Assembly (NCBI RefSeq): GCF_009937765.1
Contig: NZ_CP047089.1
Coordinates: 186,001-250,000 of the forward strand
Reading direction: 5' to 3'
Source: Bacillus pumilus
GTDB taxonomy: Bacteria; Bacillota; Bacilli; Bacillales; Bacillaceae
Length of the DNA: 64,000 nucleotides
Below are positions 34,335-44,346 of the stretch, piece by piece. Numbering within the stretch: position 1 is the stretch's first letter; each line of letters opens with the position of its first letter. Below the pieces are notes generated by a model. It worked only from the letters and a program-made list of their open reading frames with translations, was not told the origin of the DNA and did no database searches. The translations under genes were made by a program, and so were the position numbers.

Positions 34335-35717
34335 ATGAACATGAAAAAAGCGATTTTAACCATCCCGCTTAGTGCAGCATTACTATTTCCGGCAGCTCAT
34401 AGCGCAAGTGCACACGAAGGACATATGCATGGAGAGGCAAAGAAGATGTCTTCGTCACAAGAGGTGTCAAATAAAGCAACAGATCTTCGAGCAACTCTAG
34501 ATCAGTTGTTTTCAGAGCACGCTTATTTAGCAGTCATCACAATGCAAAAGGGAATTGACGATAGCAAAGATTTTAAACAAGCAGCGGCAGCGCTAAATGA
34601 CAATACAAATGACTTATCGGAAGCCATCGCTTCTGTGTACGGAAAAAAAGCAGGGAAACAATTCAAAGACATTTGGTCAAGTCATATTGGTTACTTTGTT
34701 GATTATGTACAAGCAACGGCAAAGAAAGATGAAGCAGGTAAAAAGAAAGCAGTTAAGCAGCTTGACCAATATCGCATGAAACAAGCCGATATGCTCGATC
34801 AAGCAACAGACGGTAGATTGAAAGCTAGCGAACTAGAAGAAGGCTTAAAAATGCACGTCAATGAACTGTTAAAAGCGTTTGATAGCTACACTGAAAAGGA
34901 TTTTGATACGACCTATGAAACGGTTAGAAAATCTATTCATCATATGTTTGAAGTAGGAAAAGGCGTATCGTGGGCGATCACAGATCAATTTCCTGGGAAA
35001 TTTGATCACAAATCCGTCGACACACCGGCCGCAGACCTTCGTGAAGATTTAAACTACTTGTTCTCAGAGCATTTGGCGCTTGCAGTCGTTGCTATGCAAA
35101 AAGGAAATGATGGCAGCAAGGACTTTGATCAAGCAGCGGCAGCTTTGAACGAAAACACAAATGATTTATCGGATGCGATTGCCTCTGTTTATGGCAAGGA
35201 TGCCGGAAAACAATTCAAAGATATTTGGTCGAGCCATATCGGATACTTAGTTGATTATGTCAAAGCGGATGCATCAGGAGACAAAGAAGCGAAAGAAAAA
35301 GCGGTGAAAAACTTAGATGCGTATCGAATGAAGCAAGCGAAATTTTTAGATCAAGCAACAGATGGACGTTTGAAGGCAGCAGATTTAGAAGCGGGCTTAA
35401 AAATGCATATTGATGAATTGATCAAAACATATACGTCATACCATAATGGCGATTACGATCAGCTTTATCCAACAGTGCGAGAAGCGTACGGTCATATGTT
35501 CATGGTCGGTCAAGATGTCGCAGCAGCCATTGTTGATCAGCATCCTAAAATGTTCAAATCCAAGATGCCTAATGAAATGCCGAAAACAGGTATGGGAGGT
35601 ACAGCCGGTCCTTTAGGTATGTCATATGAAGCCTTTGCGGGATTAATTGCAAGCTTGATCCTAGCCGGTGGTGCAATGGGTGCGTTCTTCCTTATTCGCC
35701 GCAAGACATCAAATTAA
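34335..35717 (+). CDS. LPXTG-like surface protein with two helical repeats
   Basis: A 460-residue wall protein. Signal peptide about 1-26, then a His-rich start HEGHMHGEAKKM, two homologous all-helical repeats of about 185 residues (about 47-230 and 238-418) sharing LFSEHAYLAVITMQKG versus LFSEHLALAVVAMQKG, ALNDNTNDLSEAIASVYGK, KQFKDIWSSHIGY and YRMKQADMLDQATDGRLKA. Each repeat has spaced His residues, suggesting a metal- or haem-binding helical bundle, but no ligand is known. The C-terminus has MPKTG near 417, a hydrophobic helix and RRKTSN, a sortase signal. A sortase gene follows 70 bp later. Such proteins are sometimes labelled copper amine oxidase, a label the sequence does not support. 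Confidence 0.78.
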   Translation: MNMKKAILTIPLSAALLFPAAHSASAHEGHMHGEAKKMSSSQEVSNKATDLRATLDQLFSEHAYLAVITMQKGIDDSKDFKQAAAALNDNTNDLSEAIASVYGKKAGKQFKDIWSSHIGYFVDYVQATAKKDEAGKKKAVKQLDQYRMKQADMLDQATDGRLKASELEEGLKMHVNELLKAFDSYTEKDFDTTYETVRKSIHHMFEVGKGVSWAITDQFPGKFDHKSVDTPAADLREDLNYLFSEHLALAVVAMQKGNDGSKDFDQAAAALNENTNDLSDAIASVYGKDAGKQFKDIWSSHIGYLVDYVKADASGDKEAKEKAVKNLDAYRMKQAKFLDQATDGRLKAADLEAGLKMHIDELIKTYTSYHNGDYDQLYPTVREAYGHMFMVGQDVAAAIVDQHPKMFKSKMPNEMPKTGMGGTAGPLGMSYEAFAGLIASLILAGGAMGAFFLIRRKTSN

Positions 35718-35787
35718 GCTCATATCAAAACAAAGGGGGAACGTGCACAATCGTGCCGTTCCTTTCTTTCAAAGGAGGCAGACTGAC

Positions 35788-36402
35788 TTGAAAAGGTGGA
35801 TGTTTGGTCTTCTGATGCTTCTCATCATCACGGGCTGTGCATCAAAATCAATGGATGATTCGTCATCCGCTAAAACAACCTCATCTCCTGAAAAAATCAC
35901 AACAAACCAAGCCGCAAAACAGTCTCATTCAAAAGCTATATTAAAAGACGAACCGTCCGGTATTGTACCGGCTGAAATTGCAATTCCGGCGATTGGTGTC
36001 AAAGCAAAAGTAGAGAAAACCACCTTATCTAAGGATGGCAGTATGGGCGTTCCTAAAAAGACGGACAACACAGCTTGGTTTAAAGATGGTCCAAAGCCAG
36101 GAGATAAAGGGAACGCCGTCATGAATGGTCATGTTGATAATAAATGGGGACCTTCTGTTTTTTATCGACTAAAGGAGCTAAAAAAGGGAAACAAGGTAAT
36201 CGTGACTTCCTCGTCAGGGAAAAAGCGAACCTTTGAAGTCATCAAAGTGCAAAGTTATCCTCGTGAAGAAAAGCCTAATGCATTTTTCGGGTATGCTTTT
36301 ACACGAAATCTCAATTTAATCACATGTACAGGGACATTTGATCATGCAGCTGGGACTCATGAAAAAAGATTGGTTGTCTTTACGCAGCTGATCTCTTCAT
36401 AA
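35788..36402 (+). CDS. Sortase (class D/F type) with lipoprotein signal
   Basis: A 204-residue sortase. Residues 1-18 carry a lipoprotein signal with lipobox IITGC, then a Ser/Lys linker, and a sortase domain about 60-204: VPAEIAIPAIGV, catalytic His in VMNGHVDNKWGPSVFYRL, Cys in LNLITCTGTFDHA, and Arg in EKRLVVFTQ. Sortases are normally anchored by a helix, so a lipid anchor is unusual. TTG at 35788 follows AAAGGAGG by 9 nt. It is co-directional with the MPKTG surface protein, its likely substrate. Confidence 0.82.
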   Translation: MKRWMFGLLMLLIITGCASKSMDDSSSAKTTSSPEKITTNQAAKQSHSKAILKDEPSGIVPAEIAIPAIGVKAKVEKTTLSKDGSMGVPKKTDNTAWFKDGPKPGDKGNAVMNGHVDNKWGPSVFYRLKELKKGNKVIVTSSSGKKRTFEVIKVQSYPREEKPNAFFGYAFTRNLNLITCTGTFDHAAGTHEKRLVVFTQLISS

Positions 36403-36403
36403 A

Positions 36404-36438
36404 AAAGGCGATGGCACGAAGGTGCAGCGCCTTTTTTT
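36404..36438 (+). terminator. Terminator after the sortase
   Basis: AAGGCG and GGCAC arms pair with GTGC and CGCCTT, followed by T7. Confidence 0.88.
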
Positions 36439-36639
36439 CATGGTTTCCAAACGGTCCTACAAAAAGATTCATAGGTCATTAGATACGGTTTGTTGTATAA
36501 ATAGGGGCGTTTGTCATATAAATGAGTTGGCAATTTTTATTTCTTTTCAGTAGAATATGAGTAATGAAGAGAACTGCAAGCGTATACAACCTGTCCAGAC
36601 AAGGCAGATTCTCCACCCTTACATAAGGAGGCCGATCTG

Positions 36640-38586
36640 ATGCTGAGTAAAAGACTGGCGCACATTTTAAGTCAGTTAATGGCAGCGGATACCCCGCTCA
36701 CAAGCGCTGCGCTTTCTGTCAGCTTACAAGTGACAAGCCGCACCGTTCGTACAGACATCAAGGAACTGAACGACCGTCTCGCTCCTTACCAAGCGGCTGT
36801 ATCAGCTGTTCGAGGAGCTGGTTATGAGCTGTTGATCAACGATGAGAATGCCTTTCGCCGTTTTATGAAAGAAGAGGTCGAACAGGAAGAACCGCTGGCT
36901 GTTCTGCCGGAGGAGCGCGTTCGGTTTATTTTAAAAAAACTGCTTCTTGCAGAGTCTTATGTGAAACTGGAAGATTTACAGGAGCAGCTGTTTATCAGTA
37001 AATCGACGATGAGTAACGATATGAAATGGGTCAAACGCAAGCTTGAACCCTTTGATCTAAAGCTGGAAGCAAAGCCGAATAAAGGCTGCCGGATCAAAGG
37101 ATCGGAGATGAAAATCCGCTATTGTATGTCAGAATATTTATTCAATGAACGCCGTTCCTACCAAACGATGCTGAATACAGCAGTGACCATTTTGCCAAAA
37201 CATGAACTGGAATTGATTCAGAAAACAATCATTGATTATATCAATGAAGAAAGAATGAATCTATCAGACATTTGCATGAATAATTTAATCGTTCATGTTG
37301 CGATTGCCTGCAAACGGATTAGACACGGAAACTATGTATCTGTTTTGCCAGAAGAAATCAATGAAATTCCACGGGCAAAGGAATACAAGGTCGCGAAAAA
37401 AATGGTGGAACGTCTTGAAGGACTGCTGGACGTCTCTTTTCCACAAGAGGAGATCGTCTATATCGCCATTCATTTGTTAGGAACAGCTAAAATGGTGCAG
37501 TCCTTTTCATCGAGCGGTCAAAAACAAATTGTGGATGATGACACGAGCCGTCTTGTTCAGCTTATGTTGAAAGCGATTGACCAAAAATTGCAGCTGGATT
37601 TAGCAGGAGATGCGGAATTGCTGATTGGGCTCAGTCTGCACTTAAAGCCAGCCATGACTCGGTGTAAATATGGGATGAACTTAAGAAATCCGATGCTGGA
37701 TGAAATAAAGGCGGGGTATCCACTTGCTTTTGAAGCAGGGATTGTCGCTAGCCGGGTAATTGAAGAAGAGACGGGGCTATGTATCCATGAGAATGAAATC
37801 GGCTATATCGCGCTTCATTTTGGTGCGGCTTTAGAGCGAAGAAAAATGGAGATTCCGCCGAAGCGATGTCTCATTGTTTGTGCATCTGGTGCAGGGAGTG
37901 CGAGGTTGCTGCAGGATCGATTGCGGTCACAATTTGGGTCAAAGTTGACAATCTTAGGCACAGCAGAGCTTTATTCGCTTCCGCATGTCTCTTTACATGC
38001 CCTTGATTTGATTATTACAACGGTCCCGATTCAGATGGATATCCCGATTCCCGTCATACAAGTCAATACTATTTTGGGAGGCGGCGACTTTTTAAAAATT
38101 GAAGAAGCCCTGACGAGTGAAACAAGGGTGACATTGGCCTCTCAATATATGAAAAAGGAATTGGTCTTTACAAAGCGTGCCTTTCAAACAAAGGAAGAGG
38201 TCATCGCCTTTCTTACAAAAAAAGTCATCGATATGGGATTAGCACCAGCAGAGCTTACACCTTCTGTGATGGAAAGAGAAGAGGCTGCTCCTACATCCTT
38301 CGGGCATTATACAGCCATTCCGCACCCAATGACGCCGCTGACAGAAGAGACGTTTTGGGCGATCTGTACACTAGAAAAACCGATTATATGGGGAGAGAAA
38401 AAAGTTCAATTTGTCTGCTTGCTTTGTGTCGAAAAAGAGAATGCAAAAGACTTAAAAGGGATGTACCGTCTACTGGGTGAGCTTGTGCACAATGTGAAAT
38501 TCATTCAGCACCTCATCGCCTGTGATACATTTGAAGACATGCTCGATATCATGTATAAGAAAGCTCCTTCGTACAAGAATTCATAG
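36640..38586 (+). CDS. licR: LicR, PRD-containing activator of the lic operon
   Basis: A 648-residue regulator with the same plan as the protein at 2118: two HTH domains (about 5-60, 95-150), PRD1 and PRD2 (about 190-400), EIIB-like domain with RCLIVCASGAGSARLL (about 405-415) and EIIA domain with FGHYTAIPHP (about 555). PRD histidines are in LIVHVAIA, VYIAIHLLG, LSLHLKPAM and GYIALHFGAA. Placed directly before licBCAH, as in B. subtilis, where LicR activates uptake of lichenan breakdown products. ATG at 36640 after AAGGAGG. Confidence 0.93.
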   Translation: MLSKRLAHILSQLMAADTPLTSAALSVSLQVTSRTVRTDIKELNDRLAPYQAAVSAVRGAGYELLINDENAFRRFMKEEVEQEEPLAVLPEERVRFILKKLLLAESYVKLEDLQEQLFISKSTMSNDMKWVKRKLEPFDLKLEAKPNKGCRIKGSEMKIRYCMSEYLFNERRSYQTMLNTAVTILPKHELELIQKTIIDYINEERMNLSDICMNNLIVHVAIACKRIRHGNYVSVLPEEINEIPRAKEYKVAKKMVERLEGLLDVSFPQEEIVYIAIHLLGTAKMVQSFSSSGQKQIVDDDTSRLVQLMLKAIDQKLQLDLAGDAELLIGLSLHLKPAMTRCKYGMNLRNPMLDEIKAGYPLAFEAGIVASRVIEEETGLCIHENEIGYIALHFGAALERRKMEIPPKRCLIVCASGAGSARLLQDRLRSQFGSKLTILGTAELYSLPHVSLHALDLIITTVPIQMDIPIPVIQVNTILGGGDFLKIEEALTSETRVTLASQYMKKELVFTKRAFQTKEEVIAFLTKKVIDMGLAPAELTPSVMEREEAAPTSFGHYTAIPHPMTPLTEETFWAICTLEKPIIWGEKKVQFVCLLCVEKENAKDLKGMYRLLGELVHNVKFIQHLIACDTFEDMLDIMYKKAPSYKNS

Positions 38587-38600
38587 TGTGATCTTAACTT

Positions 38601-38623
38601 TTTCCGCTTCCTAAAGGAAAAAG
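38601..38623 (+). promoter_or_regulatory. LicR operator before licB
   Basis: TTTCCGC, 7 nt, AGGAAAAAG; with flanks it forms ACTTTTTCC/GGAAAAAGT inverted arms. The spacing is identical to the site at 4062-4084. Confidence 0.68.
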
Positions 38624-38635
38624 TATAGGTGTTTA

Positions 38636-38649
38636 TGAAAGCGGTTTCA
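38636..38649 (+). promoter_or_regulatory. cre site (CcpA) of the lic operon
   Basis: TGAAAGCGGTTTCA is a perfect cre match. It overlaps the expected -10 region (CATAAT at 38648), so CcpA binding would block transcription. Confidence 0.88.
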
Positions 38650-38705
38650 TAATATGATGAGTGTGTAAAGAAAAGCTACACACTTTCAAAAGGGGGCGTT
38701 TACAC

Positions 38706-39011
38706 ATGAACATCTTATTGGTATGTGCAGCAGGTATGTCTACAAGCTTACTAGTTACAAAAATGGAGAAAAGCGCGCAAGAACAAGGAAAAGACTATCG
38801 TATTTGGGCAGTATCCGGAGATTCAGCAAAAAATCATATTGATCAAGCCGATGTGCTTTTATTAGGACCACAGGTTCGATATTTATTACCACAAATGAAA
38901 AAGCTAGGAGAAGAAAAAAGTATTCCAGTCGACGTCATCAATACCGTGCATTACGGCGTATGTAATGGGGCTGAGGTTTTAAAATCTGCTGAACAGTTAG
39001 TGAACGGATAA
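38706..39011 (+). CDS. licB: Lichenan/oligo-beta-glucoside PTS EIIB
   Basis: A 101-residue EIIB of the lactose/cellobiose family; phospho-Cys in [13 protein letters not shown] (Cys7). ATG at 38706 follows AAAGGGGG; the frame is open upstream to 38661, before the ribosome site. First gene of licBCAH. Confidence 0.93.
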   Translation: MNILLVCAAGMSTSLLVTKMEKSAQEQGKDYRIWAVSGDSAKNHIDQADVLLLGPQVRYLLPQMKKLGEEKSIPVDVINTVHYGVCNGAEVLKSAEQLVNG

Positions 39012-39025
39012 AGGGGGCGGAAGGG

Positions 39026-40375
39026 ATGAATGGATTCAACCGATTTCTAGAAGAGAAGGTCATGCCGTTTGCAGGGAAGATTGCCGCTCAAAGACATTTA
39101 CAAGCATTGCGTGACGGAATTGTTTTAACCATGCCTCTCATTATTGTCGGTTCACTGTTTCTCATTTTAGCCAACCTTCCGATTCCAGGATACAGCGATT
39201 TTATGGCAAGTATCTTCGGAGCAGAATGGGCCACGAAACTATCCTACCCTGTGAATGCAACCTTTGACATTATGGCACTTGTTGCAACCTTCGGGATTGC
39301 CTACAGGTTAGCTGAAAAGTATGCAGTGGATGCCCTATCATCTGGTGCGATCGCTGTTGCAGCTTTCCTTTTGGCGACACCCTATCAAGTTCCTTTCACA
39401 CCTGAAGGCTCAACAGAAGCCATCTTAGTAGGTGGGGGAATTCCAGTCACATTGATGGGCAGTAAAGGGTTATTCGTTGCCATGATTATTGCTATGCTTT
39501 CAACTGAAATTTACCGATTCATCGTCCAGCGGAATATCGTCATTAAGATGCCTGATGGTGTACCGCCAGCAGTGAGTAAATCGTTTATCGCACTTATACC
39601 AGGTTTTGTGGTCATCACGCTGATCTGGGTCGCTAGACTTTTGATTGAGATGACACCATTTGAAAGTATTCATAATATCATCACGGTCTTAATTGGCACA
39701 CCGCTTTCCATTCTTGGTGGAAGCTTAGGCGGTAGTATTGTCGCCATGGGCGTGCAAATGCTTCTCTGGGCTTGCGGTATTCATGGAGCAACCATTGTCG
39801 GCGGCGTCATGGGACCAATTTGGCTCGGTGCGATGGATGAGAACCGTCTCGCATTCCAAGCAGGAGAAGTGCTGCCAAATATCTTCACAGCGCAGTTCTT
39901 TGAAATCTTTATCAATGTCGGCGGAAGCGGTGCAACGCTTGCCTTGGTGCTGACGATGATCTTACGTGCCAGAAGTAAGCAAATGAAACAGCTTGGCCGA
40001 CTTGCCATTGGGCCAGCTATCTTTAACATCAACGAACCGATCATTTTCGGAATGCCGATTGTCATGAACCCAATGCTTTTGATTCCGTTTATCCTTACGC
40101 CAATCATGATGATCATTACCACATATATCGGAATGAGCACAGGGCTTGTCGCGAAACCGGCGGGGATTGCGGTCCCATGGACGATGCCGCCTATTATTTC
40201 AGGCTATCTCGCCACAGGAGGCAAAATCTCTGGTGCTGTCATGCAGCTGATTAACTTGGCGTTGTCATTCGCTTTATACTACCCATTCTTTAGAATGTGG
40301 GATAAGCAGAAATTGAAAGAAGAAAGTGAACTAGAAACAAAAGCCACAACTGATGAAAATGTCGTCAACATGTAA
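39026..40375 (+). CDS. licC: Lichenan/oligo-beta-glucoside PTS EIIC
   Basis: A 449-residue polytopic permease with [17 protein letters not shown] (about 333) and [11 protein letters not shown], typical of the family. It takes up cellobiose-type oligosaccharides. It begins 15 bp after licB with AAGGGGGCGG as ribosome site. Confidence 0.93.
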   Translation: MNGFNRFLEEKVMPFAGKIAAQRHLQALRDGIVLTMPLIIVGSLFLILANLPIPGYSDFMASIFGAEWATKLSYPVNATFDIMALVATFGIAYRLAEKYAVDALSSGAIAVAAFLLATPYQVPFTPEGSTEAILVGGGIPVTLMGSKGLFVAMIIAMLSTEIYRFIVQRNIVIKMPDGVPPAVSKSFIALIPGFVVITLIWVARLLIEMTPFESIHNIITVLIGTPLSILGGSLGGSIVAMGVQMLLWACGIHGATIVGGVMGPIWLGAMDENRLAFQAGEVLPNIFTAQFFEIFINVGGSGATLALVLTMILRARSKQMKQLGRLAIGPAIFNINEPIIFGMPIVMNPMLLIPFILTPIMMIITTYIGMSTGLVAKPAGIAVPWTMPPIISGYLATGGKISGAVMQLINLALSFALYYPFFRMWDKQKLKEESELETKATTDENVVNM

Positions 40376-40401
40376 TAGAGGAAACAAGGGGGATGCGGCC
40401 G

Positions 40402-40728
40402 ATGGAAATGGAACAAATTGTGTTTCAACTCATCTTACACGGCGGGAATGGCAGAAGCTCAGCGATGGAGGCCATTACATGTGCAAAGCAAGGAAACTTT
40501 GATGAGGCGAAGCTAAAATTGCAGGAAGCACAAGACGCGTTAAATGAGGCGCATCACGCACAAACAGAGCTGATCCAAGGAGAAATTAGAGGAGAAAAGA
40601 CCGACATCAGTCTCTTAATGATCCATGCACAGGATCATCTCATGAACGCAATGACTGTCAAGGAGCTTGCGGCGGAAATCATCGAGCTCCATGAAAAAAT
40701 GAAGCAACTCGGAGGTGTCAATTCATGA
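40402..40728 (+). CDS. licA: Lichenan/oligo-beta-glucoside PTS EIIA
   Basis: A 108-residue EIIA; active His in [19 protein letters not shown] at 40402 is 9 nt after AAGGGGG; an ATG at 40393 abuts the ribosome site and is rejected. Its stop overlaps licH by 4 bp. Confidence 0.93.
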   Translation: MEMEQIVFQLILHGGNGRSSAMEAITCAKQGNFDEAKLKLQEAQDALNEAHHAQTELIQGEIRGEKTDISLLMIHAQDHLMNAMTVKELAAEIIELHEKMKQLGGVNS

Positions 40729-42053
40729 AAGAAGGAATCAAAATTGTCACAATAGGCGGAGGATCGAGCTATACGCCTGAGCTTGTCGAAGGATTTATCA
40801 AACGGTATCATGAATTGCCAGTAAAGGAATTATGGCTAGTGGATATTGAAGCGGGTCAGGAAAAGTTAAACATTGTGGGTGCTCTTGCGAAACGCATGGT
40901 CGAAAAAGCAGGGCTACCGATTGAAGTACACCTGACGCTTGACCGCAGGGAGGCCCTGAAGGACGCAGATTTTGTGACAACACAATTTCGTGTAGGGTTG
41001 CTTGAAGCACGTGCAAAGGATGAGAGAATCCCGCTGAAATACGGCGTCATCGGTCAGGAAACGAACGGACCAGGCGGTTTATTTAAAGGTCTTCGAACCA
41101 TTCCAGTGATTCTCGACATCGTGAAGGATATGGAAGAGCTTTGTCCAGATGCATGGCTTGTGAATTTTACAAATCCAGCAGGGATGGTCACAGAAGCTGT
41201 GCTGCGCTATACGAATCTAAAAAAAGTAGTCGGACTATGCAATGTTCCAATTGGGATAAAAATGGGGATTGCCAAGGCGCTTGAGGTGGATGTTGAACGG
41301 ATCGAGGTACAGTTCGCAGGCCTCAACCACATGGTTTATGGATTAGACGTGTATTTAGACGGGGTCAGCATTATGGATCAAGTGCTCGATGAATTAGGAA
41401 ATCCGAATAGTCAGTGGTCTATGAAGAACATTGAAGCGAAAAACTGGGAACCTTCTTTTGTGAAAGGCTTAGGAGTCATCCCATGCCCGTATCACCGCTA
41501 TTACTATAAAACAAAAGATATGCTGGAAGAAGAGCAAAAGGCAGCCCAAGAAAAAGGAACAAGAGCAGAGGTTGTGTTGCAGGTCGAGCACGAATTATTT
41601 GAGCTCTATAAAGATCCCGATTTATCAATTAAACCTCCGCAACTCGAAAAAAGAGGCGGGGCGTACTACAGTGATGCGGCATGTAACTTAATCAGCTCCA
41701 TCTATAATGATAAGCATGACATCCAACCAGTCAATACAGTGAACAGAGGGGCCATTGCCAGCATTCCGGCTGATTCAGCGGTTGAAGTGAACTGTATCAT
41801 CACCAAGGATGGACCAAAACCAATTGCGACGGGTGATCTGCCTGTAGCTGTGAGAGGGCTCGTTCAACAAATCAAATCATTTGAGCGTGTGGCAGCAGAA
41901 GCGGCAGTCACAGGAGATTACGAGACGGCTCTTGTAGCAATGACGATCAATCCGCTTGTCCCATCTGACGAAATTGCAAAGCAAATTTTAGATGAAATGC
42001 TCGAAGCGCATCGTGAATATTTACCGCAATTCTTCAAATCAGTTAAAGCATAA
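40725..42053 (+). CDS. licH: 6-phospho-beta-glucosidase, glycoside hydrolase family 4
   Basis: A 442-residue NAD+- and Mn2+-dependent GH4 enzyme that cleaves phosphorylated cellobiose-type sugars. NAD-binding [44 protein letters not shown], metal-binding GLCNVPIG and GLNHMVYG are intact. It overlaps licA (ATGA). Its chemistry differs from the GH1 enzyme of the other PTS operon, so the two operons may handle different substrates. Confidence 0.93.
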   Translation: MKEGIKIVTIGGGSSYTPELVEGFIKRYHELPVKELWLVDIEAGQEKLNIVGALAKRMVEKAGLPIEVHLTLDRREALKDADFVTTQFRVGLLEARAKDERIPLKYGVIGQETNGPGGLFKGLRTIPVILDIVKDMEELCPDAWLVNFTNPAGMVTEAVLRYTNLKKVVGLCNVPIGIKMGIAKALEVDVERIEVQFAGLNHMVYGLDVYLDGVSIMDQVLDELGNPNSQWSMKNIEAKNWEPSFVKGLGVIPCPYHRYYYKTKDMLEEEQKAAQEKGTRAEVVLQVEHELFELYKDPDLSIKPPQLEKRGGAYYSDAACNLISSIYNDKHDIQPVNTVNRGAIASIPADSAVEVNCIITKDGPKPIATGDLPVAVRGLVQQIKSFERVAAEAAVTGDYETALVAMTINPLVPSDEIAKQILDEMLEAHREYLPQFFKSVKA

Positions 42054-42059
42054 AACAAA

Positions 42060-42086
42060 TGGCCCCTTTATGGGGTCGTTTTTTTA
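42060..42086 (+). terminator. Terminator of licBCAH
   Basis: GGCCCC/GGGGTC hairpin (one G-T pair) with T7. Confidence 0.82.
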
Positions 42087-42171
42087 TCATTGCACCATAT
42101 AGAAATTCAAAAAAGAAGTGTATGATAGTAAAAAACAACATGTATGGCTTCAAAGAAAGGACGGTTTGAGT

Positions 42172-42570
42172 ATGGTTGCAATTGGTTTAATGCTTTACGG
42201 CTTTGTCGTTCAACCTCTGTTGAGTTATGGCACAGTGGTCTTGTTTTTGTATGGCATCATCGCTTCATTTATTGGTCTTATTCGTCATAGACAGTATGTG
42301 TGGATTTATGTTCTTCGCCTGCTCGTTTGTTTTACCATTCCAGTAACCAACCTGTTGATGTATTTCGCCACAATTGGTGGAGATGAAAGAGACTTTGATT
42401 TTCAGCCGATGCCGTTTGTTTATTATCTTGTTTTTATCATAGAAATTATCATCGTCTTTTTACCAGAGATCTTTTTACTGATCGAAAAAAAGAGGAGCAT
42501 CAAATGGAAACAGTGGATATATGCAGGGGCGATTGTGGGTGTATCTGTCTTGTTTTGGTGTACGATTTGA
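42172..42570 (+). CDS. Small polytopic membrane protein, unknown
   Basis: A 132-residue protein with about four membrane helices (about 1-18, 22-42, 48-68, 85-105 and a final 113-130). Not assigned to a family. ATG at 42172 is 10 nt after AAAGGA; TTG at 42166 is an alternative and the frame is open from 42118. A TATGAT at about 42121 suggests its own promoter. It lies between licH and a convergent small gene. Confidence 0.6.
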   Translation: MVAIGLMLYGFVVQPLLSYGTVVLFLYGIIASFIGLIRHRQYVWIYVLRLLVCFTIPVTNLLMYFATIGGDERDFDFQPMPFVYYLVFIIEIIIVFLPEIFLLIEKKRSIKWKQWIYAGAIVGVSVLFWCTI

Positions 42571-42595
42571 TAGAAGGCTGACTGGATATCTAAGG

Positions 42596-42784
42596 CTATT
42601 TCGTCTTTTTGCCACGTAACCTCTTTCGTCTAACCTTTACAAAAGTAATAGAAAGAACAAGGATAGAAATTCCGAGAAACTTAAATAGAACACGGGTGTG
42701 AAACGGTGAATCGTCGAAACCAGTAGCGACGATCATTGAACCGATACAGATCCCAATGAACGCTAGTAGATAAGTAAAAAACAT
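42596..42784 (-). CDS. Small two-helix membrane protein, unknown
   Basis: A 62-residue protein with two hydrophobic helices (about 1-21 and 35-52), FHTRVLFKFLG between and a polybasic tail VRRKRLRGKKTK. ATG at 42784 is 8 nt after AAGGAG; the frame extends to 42805. No family was recognised. Confidence 0.6.
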   Translation of the reverse strand: MFFTYLLAFIGICIGSMIVATGFDDSPFHTRVLFKFLGISILVLSITFVKVRRKRLRGKKTK

Positions 42785-42845
42785 ACCATCACTCTCCTTA
42801 ATCATATGTATTTACCATTATAAGGTATATTGGAGAGGTGAATAA

Positions 42846-42884
42846 ACAAAAAAAGAACCCTTCATGATTGAAAGGTTCTTTTAC
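42846..42884 (-). terminator. Terminator of ilvK
   Basis: AAAAGAACC/GGTTCTTTT hairpin; on the minus strand it is followed by a long T run. Confidence 0.88.
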
Positions 42885-42888
42885 ATGT

Positions 42889-43980
42889 TTAAGCTTGTTT
42901 GACGACCGAGTCGACTTCTACTGTCCAGCCGAAGATATCTGGTTGTGTGCCTTTTTGAATACCAGTAATGGCTTCATACAATTTCTTTGATACTTCACCT
43001 GTTTGACCATCTTGAATCACATATGGCTGATCGTGATAAATTAATTCCCCGACAGGAGAGATGACGGCCGCCGTTCCAGTTCCAAAGATTTCTTCAAGCT
43101 CACCTGATTGATGTGCTTCAATTAACTCATCAATCGAAATTTTACGCTCTGTCACTGGAATTCCCCAATGTTTTAATAGCTCAAGTACAGAGTTACGGGT
43201 GATGCCTTCTAAAATGCTGCCGTTCAATTCAGGCGTCACGATTTCCCCATTGATCTTAAAGAAGATATTCATACTTCCGACTTCTTCAATATACTTCTTC
43301 TCAACACCATCAAGCCAAAGAACTTGTGAAAAACCTTTCGTTTCAGCCACTTGCTGTGCCTTAAGGCTTGAGGCGTAGTTTCCAGCTGTTTTGGCATTTC
43401 CTGTTCCGCCTTTAACGGCACGGACAAACTCGTTTTCAACGGCAATTTTGACTGGATGGATGCCTTCTTTATAGTAAGATCCCACTGGAGATAGGATAAT
43501 CAGCAGCTTATACGTGCTTGACGGTGCAACGCCTAAATACGGCTCAGTGGAAATAATGAATGGACGGATATACAAGGAAGTGCCCTCTGCATCAGGTACC
43601 CAATCCTTATCAATGCGAATGAGTTCATTTAAGCCCTCTAAAACCGTTTCTGTATCAATTTGCGGGATACACAGGCGGTCATTGGATCTGTTTAAGCGCT
43701 CCATGTTCTTTTCCGGACGGAATAAGAGAATTTTCTGATCCTCGGAAACATAAGCCTTCAAGCCTTCAAAAACAGATTGCCCATAATGGTAGACCATCGA
43801 AGCTGGGTCCATTGGAATGGCCTGATAAGGGATAATTCTTGGGTCATACCAGCCTTGATCAATGGAATAATCCATCACAAACATGTGATCTGTGAAGATT
43901 TTTCCGAATTCAAGTTGATCAGATTGAGGTTTTGGTTTTTTTGTTGAACTAAGTTCAACGCGGATGGGTTGTTTTGGCAT
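42889..43980 (-). CDS. ilvK: Branched-chain amino acid aminotransferase
   Basis: A 363-residue class IV PLP enzyme that transfers the amino group between glutamate and Leu/Ile/Val keto acids. Motifs: MVYHYGQSVFEGLKAY, VKGGTGNAKTAGNYASSL with the PLP lysine, VLWLDGVEKKYIEEVGSMN. It resembles B. subtilis IlvK (YwaA), which also lies near licH. ATG at 43980 with a GGAG ribosome site. A TTTGAAAATTC CodY-like half site lies upstream but is too weak to call. Confidence 0.9.
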   Translation of the reverse strand: MPKQPIRVELSSTKKPKPQSDQLEFGKIFTDHMFVMDYSIDQGWYDPRIIPYQAIPMDPASMVYHYGQSVFEGLKAYVSEDQKILLFRPEKNMERLNRSNDRLCIPQIDTETVLEGLNELIRIDKDWVPDAEGTSLYIRPFIISTEPYLGVAPSSTYKLLIILSPVGSYYKEGIHPVKIAVENEFVRAVKGGTGNAKTAGNYASSLKAQQVAETKGFSQVLWLDGVEKKYIEEVGSMNIFFKINGEIVTPELNGSILEGITRNSVLELLKHWGIPVTERKISIDELIEAHQSGELEEIFGTGTAAVISPVGELIYHDQPYVIQDGQTGEVSKKLYEAITGIQKGTQPDIFGWTVEVDSVVKQA

Positions 43981-44346
43981 CGTAAATCTCCTTGCTGTTT
44001 GATTATTTGAAAATTCTAATAATATGAAATAATTATGATTCTATTCTATACCTTCACAAAATATTAGCAATAGGTTTTCTGGAATTCAGACAAGAAAAAT
44101 CTGTTAAAGCGCTTTCCTTCTCTCTGCCGTCAGTCTGCCTCATGTCACCCCTTTTTAATAAAGAAATAAAATCCAAATACATTATTAACTGATTAATCTG
44201 ACAATTTAAAAGCGGATAAATTTCCTGTAAGATATTCTTTCAACCATACACCTTTTGACCAGTACATTGCAAGGGGCATTCTCATATTTTAATCCTCTTT
44301 TTTTTAACCGATAAAGAAAATAGAAGTGAAAGGAGCAAACAACAGG
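43981..44346. other. Divergent region between ilvK and the beta-helix lipoprotein gene
   Basis: About 365 bp without ORFs of note, very AT-rich. It contains the cre-like site at 44104-44117 and the promoters of both flanking genes. Confidence 0.5.
44104..44117 (+). promoter_or_regulatory. cre-like site upstream of the beta-helix lipoprotein
   Basis: TTAAAGCGCTTTCC matches TGAAAGCGCTTTCA in 12 of 14 positions with an intact CG core. Confidence 0.5.

Noticed and set aside
34335..35717. Copper amine oxidase, the label sometimes given to this surface-protein family
   Set aside because: No amine-oxidase catalytic motif (such as the topaquinone N-Y-D/E) is present; the protein consists of helical repeats.
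44003..44013. TTTGAAAATTC as a CodY site upstream of ilvK
   Set aside because: Only one half of the CodY consensus AATTTTCWGAAAATT matches; such sequences are common in AT-rich DNA.
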